DNA of 23,711 nucleotides from assembly GCA_023434145.1 (NCBI GenBank), contig JAEYTI010000112.1:1-23711 (forward strand), in the 5' to 3' direction. Positions 23,086 to 23,711 of the stretch are shown here, one piece after another. Below the pieces are notes generated by a model. That model was not told the origin of the DNA, did not search any database, and saw nothing but the letters and a program-made list of their open reading frames with translations. The translations under genes and the position numbers were made by a program. This stretch comes from Chloroflexota bacterium (GTDB taxonomy: Bacteria; Chloroflexota; Anaerolineae; Anaerolineales; Anaerolineaceae). The stretch's first letter is position 1. Each line of letters opens with the position of its first letter.

Positions 23086-23679
23086 ATGCCACAGGAGCGT
23101 ACGCGCAAGATTGTCGTCACAGGTGTTTTAGGCGCCATATCCATTTTCCTCGCGCTAACCCCGCTTGGTTTTATCCCCTGGTTCGGCGGCATCTCGCTAA
23201 CCATTATGCACGTACCCGCCATCATCGGCGCAATCCTCGAGGGTCCGGTGGTGGGGCTGTTTGTCGGCCTGATCTTCGGCATCTTCAGCATGATCCGCGC
23301 GGCGACCTCTCCGCAAGGGCCGGGCGACCTGCTGTTCCTCAACCCGCTGGTGGCGATTCTGCCGCGCATGCTCTTCGCCCCTGTGGCGTGGCTGGTATGG
23401 CGAGCGCTTCAACGGGTCCCCGCGGTGGGATTGGTGGTCTCCGGCATCGTTGGCAGCCTCACTCATACGGCCATGGTGCTGGGCATGATCGGCTTGCTCG
23501 GCACACTAGGTTTGCTCGATGTAACAATCTTCGGCGGCGCACTGTGGGCTGCACTCGGCGGAATCTTCGTCACCAGTGGTTTGCCAGAGGCGGCGGCGTC
23601 TGCTGTGCTGGTGCTTCTGATCGTCTCAATCTGGCGGCAGATCCGAGTCGGCAGGCGGCAGGGGTCGAAGGTCTCGTAA
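23086..23679 (+). CDS. ECF-transporter substrate-binding (S) component, membrane protein
   Basis: A 197-residue integral membrane protein with about six hydrophobic segments. It begins with a basic RTRKIVVTGVLGAIS and has the S-component pattern GFIPWFGGISLTIMHVPAII (28-47), GAILEGPVVGLFVGLIFGIF (48-67) and a conserved loop before the last helices. Such proteins capture vitamins or other micronutrients and dock onto an energising EcfT/EcfA module, usually encoded elsewhere. The pantothenate/folate-type DUF3816 group is the closest match by eye; the ligand is not certain. ATG 23086 follows GGGAGGAG at 7 bases. The gene has its own promoter and stands alone here, with 32 bases remaining to the window edge and no neighbour visible on that side. 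Confidence 0.85.
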   Translation: MPQERTRKIVVTGVLGAISIFLALTPLGFIPWFGGISLTIMHVPAIIGAILEGPVVGLFVGLIFGIFSMIRAATSPQGPGDLLFLNPLVAILPRMLFAPVAWLVWRALQRVPAVGLVVSGIVGSLTHTAMVLGMIGLLGTLGLLDVTIFGGALWAALGGIFVTSGLPEAAASAVLVLLIVSIWRQIRVGRRQGSKVS

Positions 23680-23711
23680 TTGATTCAACATTGGGGATGG
23701 TTGTGGGGGGG

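Overview
The window is a GC-rich bacterial chromosome segment. Its main content is one long minus-strand lipid/polyketide operon (16355 down to the left edge). The organism is probably a member of the Chloroflexota (Anaerolineae-like). That is an inference from the split Pfa-type synthase, the LacI operator type TGCAACCGGTTGCA and the dispersed palindromic elements rich in CCTCACCCCC; no rRNA or other marker gene is present to confirm it.

Region 1 (about 1-16355, all minus). Reading in the direction of transcription, the operon encodes: a PfaA-like protein (KS-MAT-ACP-ACP and a terminal structural KR half); a catalytic KR half fused to a PKS-type dehydratase; a PfaB-like protein (catalytically dead KS plus acyltransferase); a stand-alone double FabA-like dehydratase; a PfaD enoyl reductase; and a three-subunit biotin-dependent acyl-CoA carboxylase (carboxyltransferase, biotin carboxylase, biotin carrier cut by the window edge). 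Together these could make the extender unit and run complete reductive elongation cycles (condense, reduce, dehydrate, reduce), so the likely product is a long-chain lipid or polyketide. The domain split resembles cyanobacterial heterocyst-glycolipid (Hgl) synthases as much as classical PUFA synthases. No second active KS, phosphopantetheinyl transferase or release enzyme is visible. The synthase genes are tightly packed (two ATGA overlaps, gaps of 6 and 21 bases). All three junctions of the carboxylase half contain a large palindromic element.

Region 2 (about 16400-17720). An AT-rich stretch carries a consensus-like plus-strand promoter and two genes I cannot assign: a TPR-containing 238-residue protein and a 54-residue cysteine-rich zinc-ribbon-like protein. 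Its base composition differs sharply from its surroundings and suggests acquired DNA.

Region 3 (17721-20203, minus). A coupled pair encodes an aminoglycoside-phosphotransferase-family kinase and a MATE exporter. Upstream of it lies a 97-bp MITE-like palindrome.

Region 4 (20246-22885, minus). A carbohydrate-type module encodes an MFS permease, a 65-residue unknown protein and a LacI-family repressor. The repressor gene has a perfect consensus promoter (TTGACA, 17 bp, TATAAT) abutted by a 14-bp palindromic operator. An identical operator lies ahead of the small gene and the permease.

Region 5 (23004-23679, plus). A promoter and a gene for an ECF-transporter-type substrate-binding (S) membrane protein, near the right edge. 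No tRNA, rRNA, CRISPR array or transposase gene was found.
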